From Neisseria flavescens (GTDB lineage Bacteria; Pseudomonadota; Gammaproteobacteria; Burkholderiales; Neisseriaceae): a stretch of 64,000 nt of DNA. Position 1 is the stretch's first letter; each line of letters starts with the position of its first letter. The translations under genes and the position numbers were made by a program. The stretch covers positions 1,488,001-1,552,000 of the forward strand of contig NZ_CP039886.1 in NCBI RefSeq assembly GCF_005221285.1. Direction: 5' to 3'. Below are positions 19,825 to 29,058 of this stretch, piece by piece. The notes under the pieces were generated by a model that was given only the letters and a program-made list of their open reading frames with translations, was not told the DNA's origin and searched no databases.

Positions 19825-21102
19825 ATGACAACCGCACCCCAACCCAGCACTATGCAGCGAATTTTCTCGCGCAGTATGCTGATTTGTATCTTTACAGGCT
19901 TCACTTCGGGGCTGCCGCTTTATTTTCTGATCAACCTGATTCCGGCATGGTTGCGCAGCGAACATGTCGATTTGAAAACCATCGGCCTGATGGCACTTAT
20001 CGGGCTGCCTTTCACTTGGAAATTTATCTGGTCTCCCGTCATTGATTTGGTCAGATTGCCTTTTTTAGGACGGCGGCGCGGTTGGATGCTGGTTACGCAA
20101 ATTGGTTTGCTGCTGACCTTGCTCATTTACGCCTTCCTAAATCCTGCTCAGCATTTATATGTAATTATGGGCTTATCGCTAGTCGTCGCTTTTTTCTCTG
20201 CCAGCCAAGATATTGTATTGGATGCATTTCGACGCGAAATTTTGTCAGATGAAGAATTAGGCTTGGGCAACTCTATCCACGTCAACGCCTACCGTATTGC
20301 TGCTTTAGTACCCGGCTCACTCAGCTTGATTTTGGCCGACTTGATGCCTTGGCACAACGTATTCATCATTACTGCACTATTTATGCTGCCCGGTCTGCTG
20401 ATGACCCTGTTTTTAGCTAAAGAGCCTGACATTCCACCATCTGTGTCGCGTACATTTGCCCAAACAGTATCTGACCCTTTCAGTGAGTTCTTCTCCCGCA
20501 AAGGAATCAAACAGGCCATATTGGTATTGCTGTTTATCTTTCTCTACAAATTGGGCGACAGCATGGCAACGTCTCTGGCAACGCCGTTTTATCTGGATAT
20601 GGGATTCAGCAAAACCGACATTGGCCTCATTGCCAAAAATGCCGGTTTATGGCCTGCTGTCATTGCCGGTATTGTAGGCGGTATTTGGATGATAAAGCTC
20701 GGCATCAACAGGGCATTATGGGTTTTCGGTGTAGCCCAATGGGTTACTATTCTAGGCTTTGCCTGGTTGGCAAATTTTGGCAAGTTTGAAACCATCACAC
20801 TGACAGAACAAATGATGCTTGCGGCCGTGATTGGTGCAGAAGCAGCTGGTGTCGGTTTAGGTACGGCAGCATTTGTTGCCTATATGGCTCGTGAAACCAA
20901 TCCAGTATTTACGGCCACTCAATTAGCCCTCTTTACCAGCCTGTCAGCCGTTCCACGTACATTTATCAACGCCTCTGCAGGTTATCTGATTGAAGCGATG
21001 GGTTACTTCAATTTCTACTGGCTGTGTTTCGCTTTGGGCATACCGGGCATGTTGTTGCTGTTTAAAGTGGCACCGTGGAATGGCGAAAAAGTGAGTAACT
21101 AG
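19825..21102 (+). CDS. ampG: Muropeptide permease AmpG
   Basis: Inner-membrane MFS permease importing anhydro-muropeptides for peptidoglycan recycling. In Neisseria its activity limits release of fragments to the host. The 425-residue protein has about 12 hydrophobic segments. Typical motifs are GFTSGLPLYFL in the first helix, KFIWSPVIDL, FLGRRRGWML and SQDIVLDAFRREIL. It is full length with a normal C-terminus, is monocistronic, and ends at a DUS-pair terminator. Confidence 0.93.
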   Translation: MTTAPQPSTMQRIFSRSMLICIFTGFTSGLPLYFLINLIPAWLRSEHVDLKTIGLMALIGLPFTWKFIWSPVIDLVRLPFLGRRRGWMLVTQIGLLLTLLIYAFLNPAQHLYVIMGLSLVVAFFSASQDIVLDAFRREILSDEELGLGNSIHVNAYRIAALVPGSLSLILADLMPWHNVFIITALFMLPGLLMTLFLAKEPDIPPSVSRTFAQTVSDPFSEFFSRKGIKQAILVLLFIFLYKLGDSMATSLATPFYLDMGFSKTDIGLIAKNAGLWPAVIAGIVGGIWMIKLGINRALWVFGVAQWVTILGFAWLANFGKFETITLTEQMMLAAVIGAEAAGVGLGTAAFVAYMARETNPVFTATQLALFTSLSAVPRTFINASAGYLIEAMGYFNFYWLCFALGIPGMLLLFKVAPWNGEKVSN

Positions 21103-21130
21103 ATTGCCAGTCTAAAACTTCTAGCAAAAC

Positions 21131-21161
21131 AAAAGGCCGTCTGAATATTCAGACGGCCTTT
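21131..21161. terminator. Inverted DUS pair between ampG and hpf
   Basis: AAAGGCCGTCTGAATA pairs with TATTCAGACGGCCTTT, an almost loop-free palindrome serving both convergent genes. Confidence 0.85.
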
Positions 21162-21175
21162 ATCATACAAAAGCT

Positions 21176-21490
21176 TTATTCGGCAGCAGGTTTGACAGTA
21201 CTGCGGACATCACCGCTTTTTTCTTTATGTTTCAAAACAGCGCGGTCGAGTTTGTCCATCAAAACATCAATCGCGGCGTACATATCCTGTTCAATCGCTT
21301 CAACGTGCAAATCTTTGCCTGCCAGATGCGCATCGGCTTCGGCTTTTTGATTGACTTTTTCCACCGAGAGCGTAATGGTCACAGAGATGATGTTGTCGGC
21401 ATGGCGATTGATTCGTGCCAACTTATCGGAAACATAGTTTTTGATGGCTTCGGTAACATCAAAATTCAGACCGGTGATTTTCAGATTCAT
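21176..21490 (-). CDS. hpf: Ribosome hibernation promoting factor
   Basis: A 104-residue short HPF/YfiA-type protein that binds the 30S subunit and helps form inactive ribosomes in stationary phase. It starts MNLKITGLNFDVTEAIKNYV and has the DLHVEAIEQDMYAAIDVLMDKLDRAV motif typical of the family. It lies 49 bases downstream of rpoN on the same strand, the usual rpoN-hpf order in Proteobacteria, where they are often co-transcribed. Confidence 0.93.
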   Translation of the reverse strand: MNLKITGLNFDVTEAIKNYVSDKLARINRHADNIISVTITLSVEKVNQKAEADAHLAGKDLHVEAIEQDMYAAIDVLMDKLDRAVLKHKEKSGDVRSTVKPAAE

Positions 21491-21539
21491 GATACAGCTC
21501 CTTCGGTTGATTAGTCCGTCAAAACGGATCGGAATATAT

Positions 21540-22895
21540 CTACTCGGTAAATTTTCGTTTGTGTGCCGGTGGTATGTCTAATGATTCTCTATATTTTGCA
21601 ACTGTACGTCTGGCGATTTCAATGCCGCGTTGTTTTAATAATTTGACGAGGATCTCGTCCGAATAGGGTTTGCTGCTGTCTTCACTTTCAATCAGCTGGC
21701 TCAATACGGCTTTGATTGCGCCTTGGCTGAACCCTTCGCCGTCATCGTCGGCATTGACTGCCTGTGTGAAGAAATAGCGTAACGCAAACAGGCCGCGCGG
21801 GCAAGACAAATATTTCTGATTGGCGGCACGCGAGATGGTACTTTCCGCCAAACCCAATTCGGCGGCGGCATCTTTCATCAGCATGGGCGACAGGCCGATT
21901 TCTCCGAAGATGAAAAAATCTTCCTGATTTTTGACGATATACTCGGCAAGGCGGAGGACCGTGCTTTTACGCAGCGCCAAAGAATCAATGCGCTGCTTGG
22001 CTTCGCTGATTTTTTCCTTCCACTCCGGTGCGCCCTCTTCCGCTGATTTCATCAGGTCGCAATATTCCTGATTGAGCTGCAGCTTCGGCCAAGCCGCCTC
22101 GTTGCTGATGACTTCCCAGCCGTCCTTGCCCTCTTTGACCCAAACGTCAGGCTGAATATAAGGCGTAGGCGTGGCAGAGGCGAAACCGTAGGCCGGATAG
22201 GGATTGAGCCCTGCAATCATATCGAGCGCGGCTTCTATGGTTTTGCTGTCGGTATTGGGATAGAGTTTACGGAAACGCAGAACGTTTTGTTTGCGGGTTT
22301 TGCCTAAGTCTTGAAGCGAACTTTGCACCAAATGCGCGGCCATTTGTCTGGCGGGAGAAGCCGGCAAACGCATCAGTTGCAACATGAGCGACTCGGTCAA
22401 ATCCGCCGCCGCCACGCCGGGCGGATCAAAGGTTTGCAATACATCCAGCGCATTTTGCAGGGCTTCTTCGTCCAACATCCATTCTAACGGCGTGTGATCG
22501 ATGATTTCTTCAAGGCTGTCGGTGAGGCAGCCTTGTTCATCCAAAAAATCAATCAAGACGTGAACATAGGCCGCTTCCACTTGCGAGAGCGGATGCTCGC
22601 ACACTTGGGCATGCAGATAGTGTTTGAAATCCTCTTCTTCGGCGATGTTACTCCAAATATCTTCGGCATCGTCGCCGCTCAACTGCTGACCTGCACGCGG
22701 CATGGTAACGGCACGATTGAGTCCGCTATCGGCAAACTCATCGGTTTCCGGACGCTCAAGCAGAGGATTGTCCAACAACCAGTCTTCCACTTCGCGCTCA
22801 AGCTCAAGACCCGACATCTGCAAGATGCGCAAAGACTGCTGCAGCCGCTGGTTGAGCTGCTGGGTCTGTTTGAGTTTAAGGACGAGTGAAGACAT
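21540..22895 (-). CDS. rpoN: RNA polymerase sigma-54 factor, apparently intact
   Basis: Starting at MSSLVLKLKQTQQLNQRLQQ (ATG at 22895) gives 451 residues. Region I (Gln-rich activator-interacting part) is present, followed by the core-binding domain. The helix-turn-helix region is KDAAAELGLAESTISRAA, then KYLSCPRGLFALRYFF, and the RpoN box ARRTVAKYRE lies near 428-437. No stop or frameshift is seen. The frame stays open 41 codons upstream but the family start is clear. Pathogenic Neisseria are reported to carry only a non-functional rpoN-like sequence, so an intact copy fits a commensal. Confidence 0.93.
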   Translation of the reverse strand: MSSLVLKLKQTQQLNQRLQQSLRILQMSGLELEREVEDWLLDNPLLERPETDEFADSGLNRAVTMPRAGQQLSGDDAEDIWSNIAEEEDFKHYLHAQVCEHPLSQVEAAYVHVLIDFLDEQGCLTDSLEEIIDHTPLEWMLDEEALQNALDVLQTFDPPGVAAADLTESLMLQLMRLPASPARQMAAHLVQSSLQDLGKTRKQNVLRFRKLYPNTDSKTIEAALDMIAGLNPYPAYGFASATPTPYIQPDVWVKEGKDGWEVISNEAAWPKLQLNQEYCDLMKSAEEGAPEWKEKISEAKQRIDSLALRKSTVLRLAEYIVKNQEDFFIFGEIGLSPMLMKDAAAELGLAESTISRAANQKYLSCPRGLFALRYFFTQAVNADDDGEGFSQGAIKAVLSQLIESEDSSKPYSDEILVKLLKQRGIEIARRTVAKYRESLDIPPAHKRKFTE

Positions 22896-22925
22896 AGTGT
22901 TTGATAGTAAATTTGTTTTATGGAT

Positions 22926-22960
22926 TTCAGACGGCCTGTATCTGACGGGCCGTCTGAAAG
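22926..22960. terminator. Inverted DUS pair upstream of rpoN
   Basis: TTTCAGACGGCC and GGCCGTCTGAAA flank a short loop. It lies between lptB and rpoN on the same strand and may separate their transcripts. Confidence 0.6.
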
Positions 22961-23079
22961 TATCGGATATATTGTTTATATATTGGATGATTATTTCAAT
23001 ATTTATAGCTACCCTCAACCCTCAATTGAAATGAGAGCCTCGTGTGAAACCGGTTTTACGATTACCGTCAAATATGCAT

Positions 23080-23814
23080 TCAATATTTGAAATTTTCACC
23101 CAAGTAAACCGAACGGACTTGTTCATTGTTGACCAAATCATCCGGCTTGCCCGAAGCCAATACCGTACCGTCACTGATGATATAGGCACGGTCGCAGATG
23201 CTGAGGGTTTCGCGCACGTTGTGGTCGGTAATCAATACGCCGATACCGCGTGATTTGAGGAACTCGATGATTTTCTGAATATCGATGACGGCAATCGGGT
23301 CAACGCCGGCAAAAGGTTCATCCAACAAAATGAAACGCGGCTGCATGGCCAACACGCGCGCGATTTCGACACGGCGGCGTTCGCCACCGGACAAAGACGG
23401 CGCAGGGTTGTTGCGCAGGCGTTCGATGTTCAAATCGGCCAACAATTTTTCAAGTTCGGCATCGATGCGGCTTTTGTCCTTCATGCTGATTTCCAAAATG
23501 GCGCGGATATTTTGTTCCACGGTCATTTTGCGGAAAATCGAGGCTTCCTGTGGCAGATAGCCGACGCCGAGGCGGGCGCGCTCGTGAATGGGCAGGTGGC
23601 GCAACTCTTGTCCGTCCAACATCACGCTGCCTGCATCGGCGGCAATCAGTCCGACAATCATGTAAAAGCTGGTGGTCTTACCCGCGCCGTTGGGGCCGAG
23701 CAGGCCGATGACTTCGCCGCTTTCGATTTCAAGGGAGAAGCTTTTGACGACTTGGCGTTTTTTGAAACTTTTTTGCAGGTTTTGAACCACAAGACGGCTG
23801 TTGTTTGCGCTCAT
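23080..23814 (-). CDS. lptB: LPS export ABC transporter ATPase LptB
   Basis: Cytoplasmic ATPase that powers extraction of lipooligosaccharide from the inner membrane with LptFGC. The 244-residue protein has Walker A GPNGAGKTT near 39, the Q-loop LPQEASIF, signature LSGGERRR, Walker B FILLDEPFAGVDP and the H-loop ITDHNV. It follows lptA on the same strand after a 71-base gap holding a DUS pair, forming kdsD-kdsC-lptC-lptA-lptB. Confidence 0.95.
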   Translation of the reverse strand: MSANNSRLVVQNLQKSFKKRQVVKSFSLEIESGEVIGLLGPNGAGKTTSFYMIVGLIAADAGSVMLDGQELRHLPIHERARLGVGYLPQEASIFRKMTVEQNIRAILEISMKDKSRIDAELEKLLADLNIERLRNNPAPSLSGGERRRVEIARVLAMQPRFILLDEPFAGVDPIAVIDIQKIIEFLKSRGIGVLITDHNVRETLSICDRAYIISDGTVLASGKPDDLVNNEQVRSVYLGENFKY

Positions 23815-23840
23815 ATTCTGTTGACTTTCGATATTGACCT

Positions 23841-23871
23841 CAGGCCGTCTGAACCTTTTTCAGACGGCCTT
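23841..23871. terminator. Inverted DUS pair inside the lpt operon
   Basis: CAGGCCGTCTGAA pairs with TTCAGACGGCCTTG between lptA and lptB. It may attenuate rather than end transcription, since lptB belongs to the same pathway. Confidence 0.6.
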
Positions 23872-23885
23872 GTTCGTGTGTTTTC

Positions 23886-24416
23886 TTATTTGTTTTTCTG
23901 CGTGCCGGACGGCTGGATGACAACGCTGACGCGGCCGGATTTGGTGGCGGATTTCACACCGGATTTGGCGCTGCCGTTGATGGTGTAAACCTCGGTTTTG
24001 GTGTTGTAGGTAATGACCGCACCTTCGGCCACATCGCCGCCGCGCTGTACTTTGGCATTGCCGGTCAGGGTAACCAGACCGGCGGCGGAAGAATACGTGA
24101 CGGTATTGGCTTGGCCGTTGACCACGCCTTTGCCGCCGTCCAACTCTTGGCTGAATTTGACGGGCGAGCCGGTGGCTTTCATCAACTGCTCGCTTTTGTC
24201 GTTGCGCGAAACGGTCACGCTGCCGGCACGGATATTGAGCGTGCCTTGTTTGATGATGACGTTGCCGGAAAAGGTGGTGCTTTGGTTGTTTTGGTCAAGC
24301 GAGCCTTGGTCGGCTTCGATTTGAATCGGCTGCTTGCTGTCGCTTTGTAGGGCAAAGGCCGGGCTGGCGGCAAAAACGGCAACAAGGGCTAAGGTTTTAC
24401 AAATTTTTTGTATCAT
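23886..24416 (-). CDS. lptA: Periplasmic LPS-bridge protein LptA
   Basis: Periplasmic protein that forms the bridge carrying lipooligosaccharide between LptC and LptD. The 176 residues begin with a signal peptide (TLALVAVFAASPAFA) and continue with a beta-jellyroll rich in short strands (IEADQGSLDQNNQSTTFSG, VTVSRNDKSEQ). It overlaps the 3' end of lptC by 20 bases, so the two are translationally linked. Confidence 0.92.
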   Translation of the reverse strand: MIQKICKTLALVAVFAASPAFALQSDSKQPIQIEADQGSLDQNNQSTTFSGNVIIKQGTLNIRAGSVTVSRNDKSEQLMKATGSPVKFSQELDGGKGVVNGQANTVTYSSAAGLVTLTGNAKVQRGGDVAEGAVITYNTKTEVYTINGSAKSGVKSATKSGRVSVVIQPSGTQKNK

Positions 24417-24978
24417 AAATTGTGGCTTTCACTTTGGAAGGGAAATTCAGCAAACCGGTTTTGTGGTCATACGTCATGCCGTTTGCCTGACCGCCGGACT
24501 GTCCGTATTGGAAAGTAACGGGGCTGTCGGTATGGGCGTATTGCGCTTCGGTATCGACATTCAAACGTTCGGTTTTGACGATGCCGGCCAAACGCTTGGC
24601 ATCTGCCGCTTTGTTTAAGACAACATTCTGTTCAAAAACGACTTTTTTGTTTTGAATATTGTACGCGGCCTTGTCGCTGCCGACTTCGTACAGCAGGCTG
24701 CCGTCGCGATAAAACGAAAGATGCGGTTTGTCCAAATGCACATCCGCGCTATTCGGATATTGGACGGCATCGACCGCGCTCAGGTTTTCTTTCAGACGGC
24801 CTTCTTGGTCAAAACGTTTGCCGTTGATGCCTTTCATCGCATATTGCGGCTCATTCGGATTGAGGACGACTTCTTCGACCTGCACTTCGCTGATGCGGCC
24901 GAGCCACGCCGCCAGTGCGCCGAGTGAAACGGCCAACACCAGCGGGAAAGCGATTCCGTAACGCCATCTGATTTTCAT
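24397..24978 (-). CDS. lptC: LPS export protein LptC
   Basis: A 193-residue bitopic inner-membrane protein. One N-terminal helix (GIAFPLVLAVSLGALAAWLG) is followed by a periplasmic jellyroll that accepts lipooligosaccharide from LptBFG and passes it to LptA. It is recognised mainly by context and topology, as the family is poorly conserved. Its ATG overlaps the kdsC stop by 3 to 4 bases. Confidence 0.88.
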   Translation of the reverse strand: MKIRWRYGIAFPLVLAVSLGALAAWLGRISEVQVEEVVLNPNEPQYAMKGINGKRFDQEGRLKENLSAVDAVQYPNSADVHLDKPHLSFYRDGSLLYEVGSDKAAYNIQNKKVVFEQNVVLNKAADAKRLAGIVKTERLNVDTEAQYAHTDSPVTFQYGQSGGQANGMTYDHKTGLLNFPSKVKATIYDTKNL

Positions 24979-25511
24979 CGTACATACTCTTTCAAAGCAG
25001 GTTCAAGCGTACCTTGCGCCTGCATAATCAAATCGCACACTTCACGCACCGCGCCTGCGCCGCCGGAGCGTCGGGTTACATAATGGGCGTATTGCAAAGT
25101 AAACCAATGCGCTTCAGGGACGGCAACCGCCAATCCGCAACGCACCATCACGGGCAAATCGACAACATCGTCGCCGACAAAGGCGCACTCATGCTCCTCC
25201 ACACCGGCCTGTTCGCATAATTGGGCGTAGGCGGCACGTTTGTCGTGAATGCCTTTGAAGTAATAGTTGATACCGAGCTGCTTCACGCGGATACCGACGG
25301 AAGGCGCATCGCGGCCGGTAATAATCGCCGTTTGCACGCCGCCGGCCTGAAGCATTTTTAATCCGTGTCCGTCCAAAGTATGGAACGATTTGATTTCTTC
25401 GCCGTTGTCGCGGATAAAAATGCGGCCGTCGGTCAAAACGCCGTCTACATCCAGTATCAGCAGTTTGATACCTAAAGCGCGTTGTTGCAGATCGGAAGAG
25501 AGGTTTTGCAT
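24975..25511 (-). CDS. kdsC: KDO-8-phosphate phosphatase
   Basis: HAD-type phosphatase releasing KDO for the lipooligosaccharide core. It has the nucleophile motif DVDGVLTDG (Asp21, Asp23), the serine/threonine motif ITGRDAPSV and the late acidic motif FVGDDVVDLPVM. At 178 residues it is normal for the tetrameric KdsC group. A 66-base gap with a DUS pair separates it from kdsD upstream. Confidence 0.94.
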   Translation of the reverse strand: MQNLSSDLQQRALGIKLLILDVDGVLTDGRIFIRDNGEEIKSFHTLDGHGLKMLQAGGVQTAIITGRDAPSVGIRVKQLGINYYFKGIHDKRAAYAQLCEQAGVEEHECAFVGDDVVDLPVMVRCGLAVAVPEAHWFTLQYAHYVTRRSGGAGAVREVCDLIMQAQGTLEPALKEYVR

Positions 25512-25524
25512 AAGGTTTCCTTAT

Positions 25525-25559
25525 TTCAGACGGCCTATTCTAGCATAAGGCCGTCTGAA
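25525..25559. repeat. Inverted DUS pair between kdsD and kdsC
   Basis: TTCAGACGGCC and GGCCGTCTGAA with an ATTCTAGCATAA-like loop. Orientation is DUS arms inward, with no T run for the minus strand, so a terminator role is doubtful. Confidence 0.6.
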
Positions 25560-25577
25560 AACGTTTTTGCCGTCGAT

Positions 25578-26552
25578 TCAGACAATTCGTGCCATCAATA
25601 AATCGTGCATGTTCAAAGCGCCAATCAGTACGCCGTTTTCTTCGACCACCAGCAAACCATTCACATGGCCACTCTGCATGGCTTTCAAGGCTTCAGTGGC
25701 AAGGCGGTCGGCGGAAATGGTTTTCGGCGAAGCGTGCATGATGTCGTCCACTTTCAAACCGGCAAAGCTGTCGCGTTCTTGAAACAGACGGCGCAAGTCG
25801 CCATCGGTAAATACACCTTTCAGACGGCCTTCGGCATCGGTTACCGCCAACATGCCCAAACCTTTTTCACTCATACGGACAATGGCCTCTTTCAACGGCG
25901 TACCCAACAAAACGGCAGGCAGGGCTTCGTCTTTGTGCATAATATCAGCTACGCGCAACAGCAGGCGTTTGCCCAAGCTGCCGGCCGGATGGCTTAAAGC
26001 AAAATCGTCGGGCGTAAACGCACGCGCCTGCAGCAATACTACCGCCAGCGCATCGCCCAAGGCCATCACGGCGGTCGTGCTGGAAGTCGGCGCAAGGCCG
26101 AGCGGACAGGCTTCTTTGGAAACCGACGCCGTGATATGAATGTCGGCATGGTGCGCCATGGTCGAGTCGGGGCGGGCTGTAATGCAGATCAGCGTGATGT
26201 TTTTGCGTTTGAGTGCGGGGATGATGGCCGCAATTTCATCACTTTCGCCGGAATTGGAAATGGCAACCACGACATCGTTATCGACAATCATGCCCAAATC
26301 GCCGTGCGCCGCTTCGGCAGGATGGACGAAAAATGCAGGTGTGCCCGTCGAAGCCATGGTTGCCGCCATTTTGCGGCCGATATGTCCGGACTTGCCCATG
26401 CCGGCAATCACAACCCTGCCCTTGCAGTGCAACAACGCTTCCGCCGCATGGACAAAATTGTCGTCCAACGCCGCCGCAATTTCATGCAAACCTTCGGCTT
26501 CCATATTCAATACATCACGCGCCCAGTCGAGATAAAGTGTGTTTTCCGCCAT
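25578..26552 (-). CDS. kdsD: Arabinose-5-phosphate isomerase
   Basis: Converts ribulose-5-phosphate to arabinose-5-phosphate, the first committed step to KDO. An N-terminal SIS domain has VVIAGMGKSGHIGRKMAATMASTG near residue 45. Two CBS domains follow at the C-terminus (IMHKDEALPAVLLG, IMHASPKTISADRLATEALKAMQ). I use the ATG at 26552 (324 residues), which has AAAGGTGG six bases upstream, rather than a GTG three codons earlier. It heads the kdsD-kdsC-lptC-lptA-lptB run. Confidence 0.94.
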   Translation of the reverse strand: MAENTLYLDWARDVLNMEAEGLHEIAAALDDNFVHAAEALLHCKGRVVIAGMGKSGHIGRKMAATMASTGTPAFFVHPAEAAHGDLGMIVDNDVVVAISNSGESDEIAAIIPALKRKNITLICITARPDSTMAHHADIHITASVSKEACPLGLAPTSSTTAVMALGDALAVVLLQARAFTPDDFALSHPAGSLGKRLLLRVADIMHKDEALPAVLLGTPLKEAIVRMSEKGLGMLAVTDAEGRLKGVFTDGDLRRLFQERDSFAGLKVDDIMHASPKTISADRLATEALKAMQSGHVNGLLVVEENGVLIGALNMHDLLMARIV

Positions 26553-26686
26553 CAAAGCCACCTTTCGTGCTTGAATTTAGGTTTGTTTTGCCCAAATTAA
26601 TCAGCCGTAAACTGTTCAAATTCATCGAATTGGCGTAGCATTACCGCCACTTCACAAACAAACCTATTATGTAAAAGGAATCAGAG

Positions 26687-27742
26687 ATGACCATTTTATC
26701 GGACGTTAAAGCATTAGGACAACAAATCTGGCTGGACAATCTCTCCCGTTCGCTCGTGCAAAGCGGCGAATTGGCGCAAATGCTGAAACAAGGCGTGTGC
26801 GGCGTAACTTCCAATCCCGCCATTTTCCAAAAAGCCTTTGCCGGAGATGCCCTATACGCCGATGAAGTGGCCGCGCTCAAACAGCAAGACCTGACCCCGA
26901 AACAACGCTACGAAACCATGGCGGTTGCCGATGTGCAAGCTGCTTGCGACGTGTGCCTTGCCGAACACGAATCCACCGGTGGCAAAACCGGCTTCGTCAG
27001 CCTCGAAGTTTCGCCTGAATTATCCAAAGACGCGCAAGGCACGGTTGAAGAAGCACGCCGCCTGCACGCAGCCATCAGCCGTAAAAATGTCATGATTAAA
27101 GTGCCGGCAACCGACGAAGGCATCGAAGCACTCGAAACCCTTGTTTCAGACGGCATCAGTGTCAACCTGACCCTGCTCTTCTCCCGCGCCCAAACCCTCA
27201 AAGCCTATGCGGCCTACACGCGCGGCATTGCCAAACGTTTGGAGGCAGGACACGACGTTTCCCATATCCAAGTTGTCGCCAGCTTCTTTATTTCCCGTGT
27301 CGATGCCGCATTGGACGCCACCCTGCCCGACCACCTCAAAGGCAAAGTCGCCATCGCGCTGGCCAAAGCCGCCTATCAAGATTGGACGCAATACTTCGGC
27401 AGCCCGGAATTTGCCGCGCTGGAAACCGAAGGCGCAAACCGCGCCCAACTTTTATGGGCATCCACCGGCGTAAAAAACCCTGCCTATCCTGACACTTTGT
27501 ACATTGACAGCCTGATTGGCGCCCATACCGTCAACACCGTTCCCGATGCCACACTCAAAGCCTTTATCGACCACGGCACGGCCAAAGCCACGTTGACCGA
27601 AGGCACGGACGAAGCCCAAGCGCAGCTGGCCGAAACCGCCAAACTCGGCATTGATGTCGAAACCTTGGCAACTCGTTTGCAGGAAGACGGTTTGAAACAA
27701 TTTGAAGACGCTTTCGCCAAACTGCTTGCTCCCTTGGCTTAA
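26687..27742 (+). CDS. tal: Transaldolase
   Basis: Transfers a dihydroxyacetone unit in the non-oxidative pentose phosphate pathway. The 351-residue protein has CGVTSNPAIFQKA near residue 38, the Schiff-base lysine in NVMIKVPATDEG, and SVNLTLLFS. It is divergent from kdsD, with an AAGGAATCAGAG ribosome site. Length and motifs place it with the longer transaldolases of TalB-like type 2. Confidence 0.94.
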   Translation: MTILSDVKALGQQIWLDNLSRSLVQSGELAQMLKQGVCGVTSNPAIFQKAFAGDALYADEVAALKQQDLTPKQRYETMAVADVQAACDVCLAEHESTGGKTGFVSLEVSPELSKDAQGTVEEARRLHAAISRKNVMIKVPATDEGIEALETLVSDGISVNLTLLFSRAQTLKAYAAYTRGIAKRLEAGHDVSHIQVVASFFISRVDAALDATLPDHLKGKVAIALAKAAYQDWTQYFGSPEFAALETEGANRAQLLWASTGVKNPAYPDTLYIDSLIGAHTVNTVPDATLKAFIDHGTAKATLTEGTDEAQAQLAETAKLGIDVETLATRLQEDGLKQFEDAFAKLLAPLA

Positions 27743-27894
27743 GCGGATTGAACGGACGGCCGAGAAACTTAAATCATTTTGAAAAGTCTCAGGCCGTCTG
27801 AAACCCAAATTTGGGCGTGTACGGCACGCCCTTTTCTATCACGATTTGAATACCGTGCAGGCATACTGCCCCTGCCCTACAAAAACACCCTGCC

Positions 27895-28782
27895 ATGTAT
27901 ATAGGACGTTTCGCCCCCAGCCCTACCGGCCTGCTTCATATCGGCTCGCTGCTGACCGCCGTCGCTTCCTATGCCGACGCGCGCACGCACGGCGGCAAAT
28001 GGCTGGTCCGCATTGAAGACCTCGACCCCCCACGCGAAATGCCCGGCGCCGCTGCCGACATTTTGCGCACGCTCGAAGCTTTCGGTTTTGAATGGGACGG
28101 CGAAGTCGCCTATCAAAGCCGCCGTTACGACCTATATCAAGACACCCTCGACCGCCTCAAAGCAGCCGGGCTGGTGTATCCCTGCTACTGCAGCCGCAAA
28201 GACTGGCAGGCGGAGGCAACACATGGCGCAGACGGATTTGTATATAACGGCCGTTGCCGCAATCCTCGGCAAAGACCCGACACGCAAAACAAAACTCCGG
28301 CATGGCGCATTCAAGTTCCCGATCGCGTAATCGGTTTTTCAGACGGCATTGTCGGACATTACGCACAAAACCTGGCACACGACATCGGCGATTTTGTCCT
28401 GCTTCGTGCCGACGGCTATTGGGCATATCAGCTTGCCGTGGTTGCCGACGATGCCGATCAAGGCATAACGCATATTGTCCGCGGTCAGGACTTGCTCGTT
28501 TCCACGCCGCGCCAAATCTATCTGCAACAATGCCTCGGCGTTCCCACACCGGCCTACGCCCACCTTCCCCTATTGACCAACAGCCAAGGGCAAAAATGGT
28601 CGAAACAAACCCTTGCCCCGGCTTTGGATTTGAATCAAAAAGAACAGCTTCTCCGCCAAGTCCTAACCTACCTCAACCTACCCGATGCACCTGCTGTGAA
28701 CCGTCCGCAGGAATTGCTTGATTGGGCAGTGGCACACTGGCAAATGGATAAAATCCCAAAATCGTCCATTATCACAGACTGA
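27895..28782 (+). CDS. gluQRS: Glutamyl-Q tRNA(Asp) synthetase
   Basis: A truncated glutamyl-tRNA synthetase paralogue that attaches glutamate to queuosine in tRNA-Asp. The catalytic core carries the HIGH-like motif LLHIGS (residues 13-18), a zinc-binding-like CYCSRKDW with a later Cys, and the KMSKS-like KWSKQTLAP. The anticodon-binding domain of GluRS is absent, as expected at 295 residues. A DUS lies upstream. There is no sign of an operon with tal. Confidence 0.9.
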   Translation: MYIGRFAPSPTGLLHIGSLLTAVASYADARTHGGKWLVRIEDLDPPREMPGAAADILRTLEAFGFEWDGEVAYQSRRYDLYQDTLDRLKAAGLVYPCYCSRKDWQAEATHGADGFVYNGRCRNPRQRPDTQNKTPAWRIQVPDRVIGFSDGIVGHYAQNLAHDIGDFVLLRADGYWAYQLAVVADDADQGITHIVRGQDLLVSTPRQIYLQQCLGVPTPAYAHLPLLTNSQGQKWSKQTLAPALDLNQKEQLLRQVLTYLNLPDAPAVNRPQELLDWAVAHWQMDKIPKSSIITD

Positions 28783-28937
28783 ATTAGCACGATTACAACA
28801 AAATTACTCCAGGTATTACAATATTTCATAAAATTATGTAAGTAATCTTCCGATTCATCCCAAACCATGCCCAAGAAGCGAAAAATTCAGCTCTTTACAG
28901 TTCGCAACATTGTGTAAGCACAAAGGAAAACCGTCCA

Positions 28938-28946
28938 TGATATAAT
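28938..28946 (+). promoter_or_regulatory. Extended -10 element upstream of pilC
   Basis: TGATATAAT (TGnTATAAT) lies 113 bases before the pilC start in an AT-rich spacer. I see no good -35 box at 17 bases, as is common for extended -10 promoters. Assignment to pilC is by position only. Confidence 0.45.
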
Positions 28947-29058
28947 TCTCCCAAAGACAATCTGTTGAGTAATCAAACTTTTCAATACAACCCAAATCAT
29001 GCCCCAAGCCAAATTCGGTTCGCCGATAATCAGGGACAATATACGGAAGGAAAACGAT

